Below the pieces are notes generated by a model, which saw only the letters and a list, made by a program, of their open reading frames with translations, ran no database searches and was not told where the DNA came from. From contig JANQJG010000034.1 in assembly GCA_028281785.1 (NCBI GenBank), positions 1 through 41,651 on the forward strand: a DNA stretch of 41,651 nt. The letters are read 5' to 3'. Within the stretch, counting starts at the first letter, position 1, and each line of letters opens with the position of its first letter. The position numbers and the translations under genes were made by a program. The stretch is from Rhodospirillales bacterium (GTDB taxonomy: Bacteria; Pseudomonadota; Alphaproteobacteria; Rhodospirillales; Shumkoniaceae). This document shows positions 23,611 through 32,166 of this stretch, in pieces.

Positions 23611-24005
23611 ATGGCGAGAATCACCGACCTCAAGGGCTTCATCTATCCCTCGCCGGCGGGCATCGCCACCTGCGTCGGCGACCTGCCCTGGCATTACGGG
23701 ACCGAGCATCTCTGCGTCACCTATCGCAGCGACGCGCAAGCCATCGCCGCCTATCTGCCGGAGCCCTTGATGCCGGCCCGCGAGTCCGACCTCGTGATGA
23801 TCGATTTCGGCACCTAGAGCGGATCGCGATCAATTGGAAACACCACATGTTTGCAATTGATCGCGTGAATCCGCTCTACTTCAATGAACCAGATCAGATT
23901 CACGCGATTAAATGGTATGCGGAGCAATTCCATTTAATCGCGATCTGATCTAGTACTGCCTCTGGAACGATCCCGACCTGTCCGCCATCAATCCCGAGCG
24001 GACGC
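23611..24005 (+). pseudogene. Acetoacetate-decarboxylase-like gene, split by MITE and truncated
   Basis: An intact start (ATG 23611 after GAGGAGG) opens a frame reading IYPSPAGIATCVGDLPWHYG, then GTEHLCVTYRSDAQAIAAYL and LPEPLMPARESDLVMIDFGT, as in acetoacetate-decarboxylase-family proteins. A stop follows at 23815-23817, created by a 137-bp element. Beyond the element, at about 23956, the same frame resumes with YCLWNDPDLSAINPERTR, again family-like, and then decays. Family members are about 250 aa; only about 86 residues are left, and the active-site lysine region is absent. It is therefore non-functional as a decarboxylase. Confidence 0.75.
23817..23953. mobile_element. MITE-like double-hairpin insertion element
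   Basis: This 137-bp element interrupts a decarboxylase-like frame. TA flanks it on both sides (23815-23816 and 23954-23955); removing the element plus one TA restores the reading GTYCLWNDP. The two ends are imperfect inverted repeats (GAGCGGATCGCGATCAA and the reverse of TTAATCGCGATCTGATCTAG). It holds two hairpins: 23818-23836 with 23854-23875, and 23891-23915 with 23930-23951. There is no transposase inside. TA duplication is typical of IS630/Tc1-type elements. Confidence 0.75.
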
Positions 24006-24044
24006 GCCCCTCGCGCCACGCCGGGGGGCGAACCGAACCGCGCG

Positions 24045-25304
24045 CTACTCCAGCCCCAGTTCCGTCTCCACCTTCTCCCGGACGACCCAGTTCTCGGCCT
24101 CCAGGCGCTGGCGCGCGGTCGGGCTGATGCTGCCCGTGAACCACAGCTCGCCGCCCGTCACCCCGGAAACGTTCCGGATCGACTTCATGTTGGTCGCGTG
24201 GCGGCCGGCGATATCGGCGGTCCAGGCGAGATAATCGGTCGGGAGGAGCCCGACGAGGACGCCGTCGGCCCGCTGCGCGAACGGCGCCCGTCCGACCTTC
24301 ACGACCCGTTCCACCGGCTCCACTTGAACGTGGTAGGCGGCGAACATCTCGGCCCAGCGGACCATGAACCGGCCCATCGTCTCGTCCTGGACCAGGATGG
24401 CCCGCTCGACGAAGACCTGCCGGTCATGCGCGCCGACCTGGGCCAGCGCTTCCACCAGGACGGTCTTCATCGACGGCGAGTAGCGCGGGTGTTCGAGGAA
24501 CAGCTCGGCGACCCGCTCGTTCACCTGCATGACCCTCAGCTTTTCCGCGTTGATCTTCTTCAGCTCCGCCGGCGTGTTGTCGCGGATCAGCTGCTTCATG
24601 CCGCTCGCTGTCTTGGTGCCGCTGACGACCCCGCCCGCGGCGCCGGGGATCGCGGCGAAGCCCACCGAGACCGTCAGCCCCCCGGCGGTCGACGCCCAGG
24701 CGATCTCGTCGAGGCGCGCCTCGACCGGCGGGAAGGTCGTGTAGGGGTCGATCCCGAACTGGAAGGCGAGCCTGCGCTTGGCCTCGGCGAACCCGACCGC
24801 CGTCTTCAACACGCCTTCCTCCTGCTCGCTCGGGCTGCCGAACAGAGAATGGCCGATGCCCGTGAAGAACGTGCCGACGCCGGAGGCGATGCCGCCCACC
24901 GTGTCGACCGGCTCCGTCACCAGCCCCTTCACCGTTTTGAACGGGCCCGTGGCCGCGTTCTTCAGGGATGTCTGGAAGGATTCCGAGCGTCTGATCTCCT
25001 CCATCTTCTCCAGGACCGCCAGTTCCCTCAGGCGCTCCCGCATCACGGCGTTGCCGGCGACCGCATGGGTCTGGCCGTCGACGACCACCGAGAAGCGGTT
25101 GAGGAAGCCATCGTTCCGGACCTCGGGCAGGATCTCGTAATTGGGGCCCTTGAGGCTGGCCTCGGGCAGCAGCTCCGCGGCCTTGAAGGTCGGCGGCGTC
25201 TCCGCCGCGTCCTGCGCCAGGGCGGAGAGCAACGGCAGCAACAGCACCAGGCCGGCGGCCGGAACGAGTTTGGAAAAAGCGGGAACGGAACAAGCTCGGA
25301 TCAT
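24045..25304 (-). CDS. Exported protein of unknown function
   Basis: This 419-aa protein starts with a signal peptide (MIRACSVPAFSKLV, hydrophobic VPAAGLVLLLPLLSALA, cleavage near residue 30). Residues 133-155 (VDTVGGIASGVGTFFTGIGH) and 208-230 (GGLTVSVGFAAIPGAAGGVV) are Gly-rich, hydrophobic segments that might insert in or touch membranes. Many charged helices surround them. I do not recognise the family. The ATG at 25304 gives a complete signal peptide; sequence farther upstream is not similar to a signal and has no ribosome site. The gene is transcribed toward the decarboxylase fragment and is divergent from the 70-aa peptide gene. Confidence 0.75.
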   Translation of the reverse strand: MIRACSVPAFSKLVPAAGLVLLLPLLSALAQDAAETPPTFKAAELLPEASLKGPNYEILPEVRNDGFLNRFSVVVDGQTHAVAGNAVMRERLRELAVLEKMEEIRRSESFQTSLKNAATGPFKTVKGLVTEPVDTVGGIASGVGTFFTGIGHSLFGSPSEQEEGVLKTAVGFAEAKRRLAFQFGIDPYTTFPPVEARLDEIAWASTAGGLTVSVGFAAIPGAAGGVVSGTKTASGMKQLIRDNTPAELKKINAEKLRVMQVNERVAELFLEHPRYSPSMKTVLVEALAQVGAHDRQVFVERAILVQDETMGRFMVRWAEMFAAYHVQVEPVERVVKVGRAPFAQRADGVLVGLLPTDYLAWTADIAGRHATNMKSIRNVSGVTGGELWFTGSISPTARQRLEAENWVVREKVETELGLE

Positions 25305-25622
25305 GTCGCGGCACCCCCGTGACTGCTCGCCCTCCCTCCGGGCATGCCACAGGCTCCGGAAAGACGGCAAAGGCCCAACCAAGCTCCTCCCTCCCAGGAC
25401 AGATCGTGAGCCCCCCGGGGAATTCAAGCACGAGGACCGACATACCGACACCTCGCGTCACCGGCATACTGCCGCCCTAATATCTATCTCGAAGCGTTTA
25501 TATATCATAAAATACAACCTAAAATACATACATGGACCCGATAATTATTGACAATAGCGAGAGATAAATATCATAATATAATTTCTAAAGTTGTAATCAA
25601 CAGAGGCAACCGGGGGATCGTT
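25305..25622. other. Divergent intergenic region, AT-rich on its right side
   Basis: The left part is GC-rich and without visible signals. The right part (25488-25600) is strongly AT-rich and carries the promoter for the 70-aa peptide gene (25548-25577). No coding region is seen. Confidence 0.6.
25548..25577 (+). promoter_or_regulatory. Sigma-70-like promoter of the 70-aa peptide gene
   Basis: A perfect -35 (TTGACA, 25548-25553) and a 5/6 -10 (CATAAT, 25572-25577) stand 18 bp apart in AT-rich DNA. A second TATAAT is at 25577-25582, but at 23 bp the spacing is too long. The expected start point is about 25584, leaving a short leader before the ATG at 25623. Confidence 0.7.
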
Positions 25623-25835
25623 ATGGGTGCAGGTTGGTTTTCCGGACGTGAAGGACGCGCCCGGACGCGGAGGGTCATCGCGGCTTTGTGCCTGATTATC
25701 GGCGGGGCGACCGTTGGTCATGCCTCGCTGCCGGGCGGAACGGCCACCACCAAGGGGACGGATATGGGCGCGACGGTGGGCGAGATTCTGGTCGTCCAGT
25801 ATAATCCGTGCTCCAAGAAGAAGAACGGTTGTTAG
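25623..25835 (+). CDS. Small secreted Cys-loop peptide, uncharacterised
   Basis: This 70-aa product has a basic N-terminus, a hydrophobic core (RRVIAALCLIIGGATVGHA) with probable cleavage after residue 34, and a mature part of about 36 residues ending NPCSKKKNGC. The two cysteines C63 and C70 enclose a short lysine-rich loop and could form a disulfide. GGGGGAT precedes the ATG. A strong-looking promoter lies just upstream and a large membrane protein gene follows 35 nt later. I do not recognise a family; a secreted signal, bacteriocin-like peptide or small envelope protein would all fit. Confidence 0.6.
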   Translation: MGAGWFSGREGRARTRRVIAALCLIIGGATVGHASLPGGTATTKGTDMGATVGEILVVQYNPCSKKKNGC

Positions 25836-25870
25836 TGACGCGCGGCGGTTAGCGCCAAAAAGCGCGCGAT

Positions 25871-27529
25871 ATGACGTTCCAGGATTTCTTCTTTGACGCG
25901 GTTGGCCCGCAACCGCTGAACTTTCTGTTCGGGCTGATTTTGATCGTCGCCTTCAGCCCCGAGCAGTTCGCCAGGCCGTCCATCGATCTTTCCAGCCTGC
26001 CCATCCGCTTTGTGGGCGAGCTGTCCAGCTTGACCTCGCATCAGCGCTATTATGGCGCGATGGCATTCTACATGCTGGGCTTGCTCGTCCTGTACGTGGT
26101 GCTGTGCGCCATGGGGCCGGAAGGGCTGAAGAACCTGGGGGCGGACGGGGATGACGCCGCGCTCAAATCCTTTGGCGTCGACGAAGACTCGATCCGGCTG
26201 CTGATCGCGCTGGTCATCATCGGGATCATTCCCTATTTCCCGCTCATCAACCGGCTGGAGTTCAAATACCGCCGCGCCTGCCATCGGCTGGCCAACCTTC
26301 CCGACTTCGCCTTGGCCTGCGCCAGCAGGCTGACCGAGTTGCCCTTCGACCCCGACAGCGTGGGCAAGGCCGAAACCGCGTTTGATCGCGAGATCAAGAA
26401 CGCGCTCCTTTTGCGCGATCAGCGGCCCGATGATGAGATCCGCAGGCACCTCGACGCCTGGCTGGCGATCGCTTCGCTGGCCGGGCGGCTGGTGTGGATG
26501 GCACGGAACGACGGCGACCGGCTTTTCGACCAGAAACTGATCGGACTGCTCAAGCCTGAGATCTCCGGCATCGAGGAGCGCGTCCAGCTCCTTCACCTCG
26601 GTCTGTGTCAGCAAGCCTCGGGGGAGGCCGAGGCCGAACCGTCCATCAAGCTGAGCGACCTGCGAAAACGGCTGCCACTTTTGCGCAACCGGGTCAATTT
26701 CACGGTGGCGCTGCTGGTTTTGCGTGGCCGCGCGAAGGGGGTCTCGCTCCTCGACGCCAAGCAGTATTTCGGTATCGAGGCTATCGATACCGGTCAGGAG
26801 CACCCGCAGCTTGAGACCGCGATCTCCACGGCTTCCCTGGTTGTGCTGGTCACGGTTGTCCTTCTCCTGCTGTCGGACTACGCCTTGCCCGCGATCGTGC
26901 AGTATTTCGAGATGGATCATCAGAAATTCTTCGGCGCCGGGTCGGCCAACACGATCTTTCCGTCGCTGCTTAACGCCTGCCTCGTCAATGGCGGCGTGAT
27001 CTGGGCCGCCTTCGCGTTCCGTAATGAAAAGCAGTTGAGAAACGCCTGGCTCCATTGGGAAGGCGGCGTGCCAAAGGGGCGTATGCCCCCGAATTACGTG
27101 GCGGCGGCCGGCATCTGCCTGATCGGCTCGCTCCTGATGAACTACCTTTACCGCGGCGCCCTTGAGAGCACATGGCACGACGTGCTGGGCACGGTGCAGG
27201 AAAGCGCGCCATTTTCGCTGGTGCATGTGTTCGTCGGCCTCATATTCCTGTGGAATCTGGACTTCATGCGGCTCAAGCGGCCGCTGCCCTCCATCGGCCG
27301 GCGATTCCGTTACGTGTTGTTTCAGGCGCTCCTGGTCGCGCTGGTCGGGGCCGTAATGGGTCTGTTCTACACCCTTCGTACACCCACCCCGCACATCCAG
27401 ATCCTGTTCAGCGCCTTCGCCTCCTTTGCGGCATGCCTTGTGGTATCGACCGTGACGCTGCTTGTGGTTCAGCCGCGGGACCTGCCCGCGCCTGGCGATC
27501 CCGTGAAGGGAGCCGCCTTGACCGCGTGA
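25871..27529 (+). CDS. Polytopic membrane protein of unknown function
   Basis: This 552-aa protein has two or three N-terminal membrane segments (residues about 15-33, 60-83 and 107-127), a soluble middle part of about 180 residues rich in Arg, Asp and Leu, and then about six C-terminal membrane segments between 318 and 535. The order suggests a large cytoplasmic or periplasmic insert between two membrane blocks. No ATP-binding or known transporter motif is seen. It follows the 70-aa peptide gene and is likely co-transcribed from the promoter at 25548. The ribosome site is weak. The antisense strand also has a long open frame, but its His/Arg/Gln-rich product without helices marks that as a shadow. 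Confidence 0.8.
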   Translation: MTFQDFFFDAVGPQPLNFLFGLILIVAFSPEQFARPSIDLSSLPIRFVGELSSLTSHQRYYGAMAFYMLGLLVLYVVLCAMGPEGLKNLGADGDDAALKSFGVDEDSIRLLIALVIIGIIPYFPLINRLEFKYRRACHRLANLPDFALACASRLTELPFDPDSVGKAETAFDREIKNALLLRDQRPDDEIRRHLDAWLAIASLAGRLVWMARNDGDRLFDQKLIGLLKPEISGIEERVQLLHLGLCQQASGEAEAEPSIKLSDLRKRLPLLRNRVNFTVALLVLRGRAKGVSLLDAKQYFGIEAIDTGQEHPQLETAISTASLVVLVTVVLLLLSDYALPAIVQYFEMDHQKFFGAGSANTIFPSLLNACLVNGGVIWAAFAFRNEKQLRNAWLHWEGGVPKGRMPPNYVAAAGICLIGSLLMNYLYRGALESTWHDVLGTVQESAPFSLVHVFVGLIFLWNLDFMRLKRPLPSIGRRFRYVLFQALLVALVGAVMGLFYTLRTPTPHIQILFSAFASFAACLVVSTVTLLVVQPRDLPAPGDPVKGAALTA

Positions 27530-27605
27530 GGGGTGGCGTCTAGACGTAGAACCGCGTGAGGCGGGGGAGTCGAGGACATGGAGCGGTATCCTGCCCCTTT
27601 CCGCC

Positions 27606-29180
27606 CTACCTGTGGTCGTCGCCGGGGCGGGGGTGGTCCGGCGGCGCCGGCTCGACATAGGGGAAGCGCGCCAGACCCTTGGTCAAGGTCGTGTTCGTGT
27701 CCTTGCTGCTGCGCACGAACTCCCTGGAGGCGTCGCGCGGCACCTGATAGTCCCAGGGGGTCCGCTCCCCCGTCAGCAGCACCTGCTGGAGGAAGCGGCG
27801 GCGGCGCTGGCTGGCAATCACATCCGCCTTGATCGCCTCGGGGTCCCAGCGCTCCAGGATGGTCGCCAGAATCCGCCGCTCCCGCTCCGCGTGCTCGGGG
27901 CGGCCGCAGAGATTTTCCACCTCGCCGGGGTCGTTCTCCAGGTCGTACATCATGCCCGGGTCGTCGGCGCAGTACACGTATTTGAAGCCGTCCTGGCGCA
28001 GGATCAGGCAGGGTGAATAGGTCCCCTCCCCCGTGAACTCGATCATCACGTCGTCGGCCCAGCCCGGGTCCGGCCCGTGCAGCAAATTGACCAGGCTGTG
28101 CCCGTCCAGATGGTCCGCCGGCTCCGGCGGCTTGCCCTCGCTCCCCAGGTCGACGAAGGTCGGCAGCAGGTCGAGCAGCGACACCCCCTTGGTCTCGACC
28201 CGGCCCCGGGCGCCGCCCGGCGCGCTGATCACCATGGGCACGCGCAGGCACCATTCGAAGGGATTGAATTTGTACCACATGCCGCGCTCGCCCATCATGT
28301 CGCCATGATCGGCGGCGAAGACGATCACCGTGTTCTCGGCCAGGCCCGTGTCCTCCAGCGCGGCGACCAGCTCCCCGAGCTTGTCGTCGACATAGCTGAT
28401 CATGCCGTAATAGGCGCGCCGCGCCCGCCGGACCATCTCGTCGGTGACGTCGTGCTCGTCCTGGCGGATCAGCTTGTAATAGCGCTGGCTCCACGGATCC
28501 CGCTTCTCATAGGGGATATAGGGCACCGACGGCAAGTCGATCTCCTCGTCCGAGTAGCGGTCCCAGTACTCCCGGGTGATGGTGAAGGGGTTGTGGGGAT
28601 GGGTGAAGGAGGCCGTCAGCAGGAACGGTCGCTCGTCGCGGTCGCGCGCGTAGTCATAGATCTTCCTCACCGAGGTGAAGGCCACCTCGTTGTCATAGTC
28701 GATCTGCAGCGACCGCTTGCACAGCCCCGCCTCCACCACGCCGCGCAGGCTCATGACCGACGGCGCGAAGGGCGCCTCCGTGCGCGTCCAGTCGGGCGTC
28801 CAGCCGAAATCGGAGGGGTAGATGTCGGTGGTCAGCCGCTCCTCGAATCCGTGCAGCTGGTCCGGGCCGACGAAATGCATCTTGCCGCTCAGGCAGGTCT
28901 TGTAGCCGAGGGCGCGCAGATAATGCGCGAAGGTCGGGATCGAGGCCGGAAACTCGGCCGCGTTGTCATAGGCGCCGATCCGCGAGGTGAGCTGTCCGCT
29001 CATCATCGAAAACCGCGACGGCGCGCAGATCGGGTTGTTGCAATAGGCGTTCCGGAAGGTGACGCCCCGCGCCGCCAGGGATTCGAGATGCGGCGTCTTC
29101 ACGGTCCGGTGCCCGTACATGGGAAGCGCCGGCCCTGCCAGTTGATCGGCCATGACGAGAAGGATGTTGGGTGCGGGCAT
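27606..29180 (-). CDS. betC: Choline-sulfatase-like sulfatase (cassette A)
   Basis: This 524-aa enzyme is a type I sulfatase; a cysteine in CxPSR is converted to formylglycine and removes sulfate from an ester. C52 lies in ICAPSRFSMMSGQ, metal ligands are D12 (MADQ) and D291-H292 (AADHGDMMGER), and the K100 motif SGKMHFVGPDQLHG, with GFEERLTTDIYPSDFGWTPD after it, is the strongest likeness to choline-sulfatases. The C-terminal RRRFLQQVLL stretch also occurs in choline-sulfatases. No signal peptide is seen, so it acts in the cytoplasm after uptake. The gene is last in the minus-strand cassette, behind a TAXI-TRAP transporter and a terminator. Another sulfate ester as substrate cannot be excluded. 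Confidence 0.9.
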   Translation of the reverse strand: MPAPNILLVMADQLAGPALPMYGHRTVKTPHLESLAARGVTFRNAYCNNPICAPSRFSMMSGQLTSRIGAYDNAAEFPASIPTFAHYLRALGYKTCLSGKMHFVGPDQLHGFEERLTTDIYPSDFGWTPDWTRTEAPFAPSVMSLRGVVEAGLCKRSLQIDYDNEVAFTSVRKIYDYARDRDERPFLLTASFTHPHNPFTITREYWDRYSDEEIDLPSVPYIPYEKRDPWSQRYYKLIRQDEHDVTDEMVRRARRAYYGMISYVDDKLGELVAALEDTGLAENTVIVFAADHGDMMGERGMWYKFNPFEWCLRVPMVISAPGGARGRVETKGVSLLDLLPTFVDLGSEGKPPEPADHLDGHSLVNLLHGPDPGWADDVMIEFTGEGTYSPCLILRQDGFKYVYCADDPGMMYDLENDPGEVENLCGRPEHAERERRILATILERWDPEAIKADVIASQRRRRFLQQVLLTGERTPWDYQVPRDASREFVRSSKDTNTTLTKGLARFPYVEPAPPDHPRPGDDHR

Positions 29181-29210
29181 CGGACATCACCTCGCTTGCT
29201 GTCGTTCGTG

Positions 29211-29248
29211 AAAAAAGAGGGGGAGGAGGAGGCATTCCCCTCCTCCCC
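29211..29248 (-). terminator. Intrinsic terminator between TAXI gene and sulfatase
   Basis: On the minus strand a perfect 10-bp stem (GGGGAGGAGG with CCTCCTCCCC, 29239-29248 and 29220-29229) has a 9-nt loop and is followed by CTC and six T residues (29216-29211). It lies 12 nt past the binding-protein stop codon and 30 nt before the sulfatase start, so sulfatase transcription may be lower than that of the transporter, or attenuated. Confidence 0.7.
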
Positions 29249-29260
29249 AGGTCGACCACG

Positions 29261-30256
29261 TCACTGGGAGGTCTGTTTGACGAAATCTTCAATGCCGGGA
29301 ACGCCGATCTCCCGATAGTATTTCAGGGCGCCGGGATGGAGCGGCGCACCGAAGCCGTTGAGCACGCTGTCCTTGCCGACACGCTTGAAGGCCGGGTGCA
29401 CGCCGCCCAGATACTCCAGCTCCTCGAAGATCGCCTTGGTCATGCCGTAGACGATGTCCTCGGGGATCTTCTTGCTGATGACCAGCGCGTTGCCGAGCCC
29501 ATAGGTCGGGGTCTCGCCGGCGACCCCCTTATAAGTATCGGCCGGGATGCTCAGGCGGAAATAGGGCGGGTATTTTTCCCTCAAGCCCTCGACGACTGCG
29601 TCCTCGACGGGGATCAGGCGGATGTCGTGCTGCGACACCAGCTTGATCAGCGGCGGCAGCGGAAAGCTGCCGTTCCACATGGCCGCGTCCAGGTTCTTGT
29701 CGGCCAGCATGTCGGCCATGTTGCCCAGGCGAACGCGGAAGGGCTCGAAATCCTTGTCCGGCTCCAGGCCCAAATGTGCCATCAACGCGTCGGCGTCCAG
29801 CATCGAGGTGCCGCCCGGCTGGCCCATGCCGACGCGCTTGCCCTTCAGATCCTCGAGGGTCTTGATGTCGCTCTCGGCGCGGGTGATCACATGCATGGCC
29901 ACCGGCGCGATCGACAGCCAGGACATGATCTGCCCCGGTTCGGTGCCCTTGTAGTTGCCGCTGGCATGGTAGGCGTCGTAGGCCGACAGCGAGGTCGCCA
30001 TCGCGGCCTCCAGGTCGCCGCCCTGCATCAGCTTGATATTCTGGACGTAGCCCTTGGTCTCCTCGGCCGTGGCCTGGACGCCCTGGACGTTCTTGTTAAT
30101 GACCTCGGCGATGCCGGCCGACCAGGTATAGGCCGTGCAGCCGATGGGACAGGACCCGATCGAGACGTATTGGTCGGCCGCCCGGGCCTGGACGGTGGCC
30201 CCCAGAGCCAGAAACATCGATGTCGCGGCGATGGCCGCCTTATGCGCGAGTTTCAT
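29261..30256 (-). CDS. TAXI-family TRAP solute-binding protein (cassette A)
   Basis: This 331-aa protein carries a signal peptide (MKLAHKAAIAATSMFLALGA, cleavage near QARA) and the TAXI-type binding fold of TRAP transporters. Typical features are YVSIGSCPIGCTAYTWSAGI at the start of the mature part, then GEVINK-like helices, KGKRVGMGQPGGTSMLDADAL, and the C-terminal part with PGALKYYREIGV. It delivers a substrate to the fused permease encoded upstream. AGGAGG at 6 nt gives a sure start. It is the third gene of cassette A; a terminator lies after it. The substrate is unknown, but a neighbouring sulfatase suggests an organosulfate. Confidence 0.92.
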   Translation of the reverse strand: MKLAHKAAIAATSMFLALGATVQARAADQYVSIGSCPIGCTAYTWSAGIAEVINKNVQGVQATAEETKGYVQNIKLMQGGDLEAAMATSLSAYDAYHASGNYKGTEPGQIMSWLSIAPVAMHVITRAESDIKTLEDLKGKRVGMGQPGGTSMLDADALMAHLGLEPDKDFEPFRVRLGNMADMLADKNLDAAMWNGSFPLPPLIKLVSQHDIRLIPVEDAVVEGLREKYPPYFRLSIPADTYKGVAGETPTYGLGNALVISKKIPEDIVYGMTKAIFEELEYLGGVHPAFKRVGKDSVLNGFGAPLHPGALKYYREIGVPGIEDFVKQTSQ

Positions 30257-30297
30257 GAAAACCTCCTGCGATTGACTTGGTTGGTTGGCTCAGTTCC

Positions 30298-32166
30298 TTA
30301 CTTGGCGGGCGCTCGCCGCCGCTGCCGGACCCGGCTCCACTGATACCCGCCGATCGCGGCCACCACCGCGATGCCGCCCAGGTCGGAGAGGATATGCGGC
30401 GACATCAACAGGAAGGCCGCGGCGCCCAGTACCACGCGCTCGAGAATCGAGGCGCGGGTCATCCACCAGCCCTGCGTCGCCACGGCGATGCTCAGGCCTC
30501 CGATGAAGGACATGGCGGCGGCGCGGATCGTCTCGGCGATATCGCCATGGCCGATCAGGGCCGGGTTGTAGACGAAGAAGAAGGGCACGATGAACGCCGC
30601 CGAGCCGAGCGTGACCGCCGTCATCGCGATCTTCAGCGGGTTGGCGTTGGCCAGCCCCGCAGCCGAATAGGCGGCGAGCGCCACCGGCGGCGTGATCGAG
30701 GACAACATGGCGCCATAAAACACGAACAGATGCGCGGCCAGCAGGTCCACGCCCATATCGACCAGCGCCGGCGCGACCAGCGTCGAGACCAGGATATAGG
30801 CCGCCGCCGTCGGCAGCCCCATGCCGAGGATCAGCGAGGCGATCAGGGTCAGCACCAGGGCCGGGAACAGATGCCCGCCCGAGACCGCGACGATCAGCGA
30901 GCTGAATTTGAGGCCGAGCCCGGTCAGCGCGATCACGCCGATGATGATCCCCGCCGTGGCGCAGGCGACCGCGACCGGGATCACCGCCTCGCCCCCGGCC
31001 ACCAGCGCCGCCAGCAGCTTCCTCGGCGTCAGCCAGGTCGCCCGCCTGAGATAGCTCAGCGAGACCGCCGCCACCACCGCCCAGAACGAGGCGTACATCA
31101 CTGAATATCCGGCGATCAGGAAGTAGACGAACACCGGGATCGACAGCAGCAGATGCCCGCCTTCGCGGAGCGTCGCGCGGATGTCGGGCAGGTCGTCCAC
31201 ACCCAGCACCGGCAGGTCGCGCTTCACCGCCTCCAGGTGAACGACGCCGAACAGCACCACATAGTAGAACATGCCCGGCAGGATCGCGGCGGCGGCGATC
31301 TCCAGATAGGGCTTGGCCGTCATGTCGGCCATGATGAAGGCGGCCGCGCCCATCACCGGCGGCACCAACTGCCCGCCGGTCGAGGCCACCGCCTCGATGG
31401 CGCCGGCCACATGGGGCTTGTACCCAGACCGCTTCATCAACGGGATGCTGATCGTTCCCGTAGTCAGCACATTGGCGACCGCGGTGCCGGAGATCATGCC
31501 CATGAGGCTGCTGCCGACGACCGCCGCCTTGGCCGGGCCGCCCCGCGCCATCCCCGTCGCGCCGACGGCGATGTCCATCAGCACCTTGCCGGCGCCGGAC
31601 CGCTCCAGAAACGCGCCGAAGATCACGATCATGATCACGAAGGTCGCGCTGACCCCCAGCGGCGTGCCGAAGATCCCGCCGGTGCCCAGATAGGCCTGGC
31701 TGATCACCCGCTCCAGCGAATAGCCGCGATGGGTAAAGATCCCCGGCAGGTAGGGCCCGACAAAGGCGTAGATCAGGAACAGCGCGGCCAGGATCACGAT
31801 CGGCCAGCCGATGGTCCGCCGCGTCGCCTCCAGCAGCACAACCACGCTGACGATCCCCATGTAGAATTCGGGCTTCGTCAGCTCGCCCCACCGCGCCGCG
31901 ATCTCCTCGTAGAGAAAGACGTGATAAAGCAGCACCCCGATCCCCAGCGCGAGCAGCGCCGCATCCATGAGCCGCGCGGCGGCCGGCCGCGACGGCGCGC
32001 CCAGACAGCTCGTGGACAGGAAGACCAGCGCGAACACGCAGGCCAGATGCAGCGGCCGCTGCACCAGATCCGGCATGACGCCGTAGAACGCCGTGTAGAT
32101 GCTGAACGCGGCCAGAAAGACGGCAACGAGCTTGCGCACCGCCGCGGCCGCGCCCAGCGCATTCAT
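30298..32166 (-). CDS. TRAP transporter fused permease, 4TM/12TM (cassette A)
   Basis: This 622-aa protein joins the small (DctQ-like, residues about 1-150) and large (DctM-like, about 150-620) subunits in one chain, as in TAXI-TRAP systems. Marks are GMARGGPAKAAVVGSSLMGM followed by SGTAVANVLTTGTISIPLMK, GGQLVPPVMGAAAFIMADMT, GMGLPTAAAYILVSTLVAPAL and the SSITPPVALAAYSAAGLAN region. It is an inner-membrane, ion-driven importer for the TAXI-bound solute. Its ATG overlaps the stop of the ROK gene (ATGA), so they are coupled. The binding-protein gene follows after 41 nt. Confidence 0.95.
   Translation of the reverse strand: MNALGAAAAVRKLVAVFLAAFSIYTAFYGVMPDLVQRPLHLACVFALVFLSTSCLGAPSRPAAARLMDAALLALGIGVLLYHVFLYEEIAARWGELTKPEFYMGIVSVVVLLEATRRTIGWPIVILAALFLIYAFVGPYLPGIFTHRGYSLERVISQAYLGTGGIFGTPLGVSATFVIMIVIFGAFLERSGAGKVLMDIAVGATGMARGGPAKAAVVGSSLMGMISGTAVANVLTTGTISIPLMKRSGYKPHVAGAIEAVASTGGQLVPPVMGAAAFIMADMTAKPYLEIAAAAILPGMFYYVVLFGVVHLEAVKRDLPVLGVDDLPDIRATLREGGHLLLSIPVFVYFLIAGYSVMYASFWAVVAAVSLSYLRRATWLTPRKLLAALVAGGEAVIPVAVACATAGIIIGVIALTGLGLKFSSLIVAVSGGHLFPALVLTLIASLILGMGLPTAAAYILVSTLVAPALVDMGVDLLAAHLFVFYGAMLSSITPPVALAAYSAAGLANANPLKIAMTAVTLGSAAFIVPFFFVYNPALIGHGDIAETIRAAAMSFIGGLSIAVATQGWWMTRASILERVVLGAAAFLLMSPHILSDLGGIAVVAAIGGYQWSRVRQRRRAPAK

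Noticed and set aside
27519-27560. Short direct repeat ACCGCGTGAGG after the membrane protein gene
   Set aside because: Two copies of 11 bp that close together in GC-rich sequence may be chance, and no other feature marks an attachment site.
25832-27658. 608-codon minus-strand open frame opposite the polytopic membrane protein
   Set aside because: The product is strongly His/Arg/Gln-rich with no membrane helices or domain. The plus-strand protein has regular hydrophobic segments, so the plus strand is coding.
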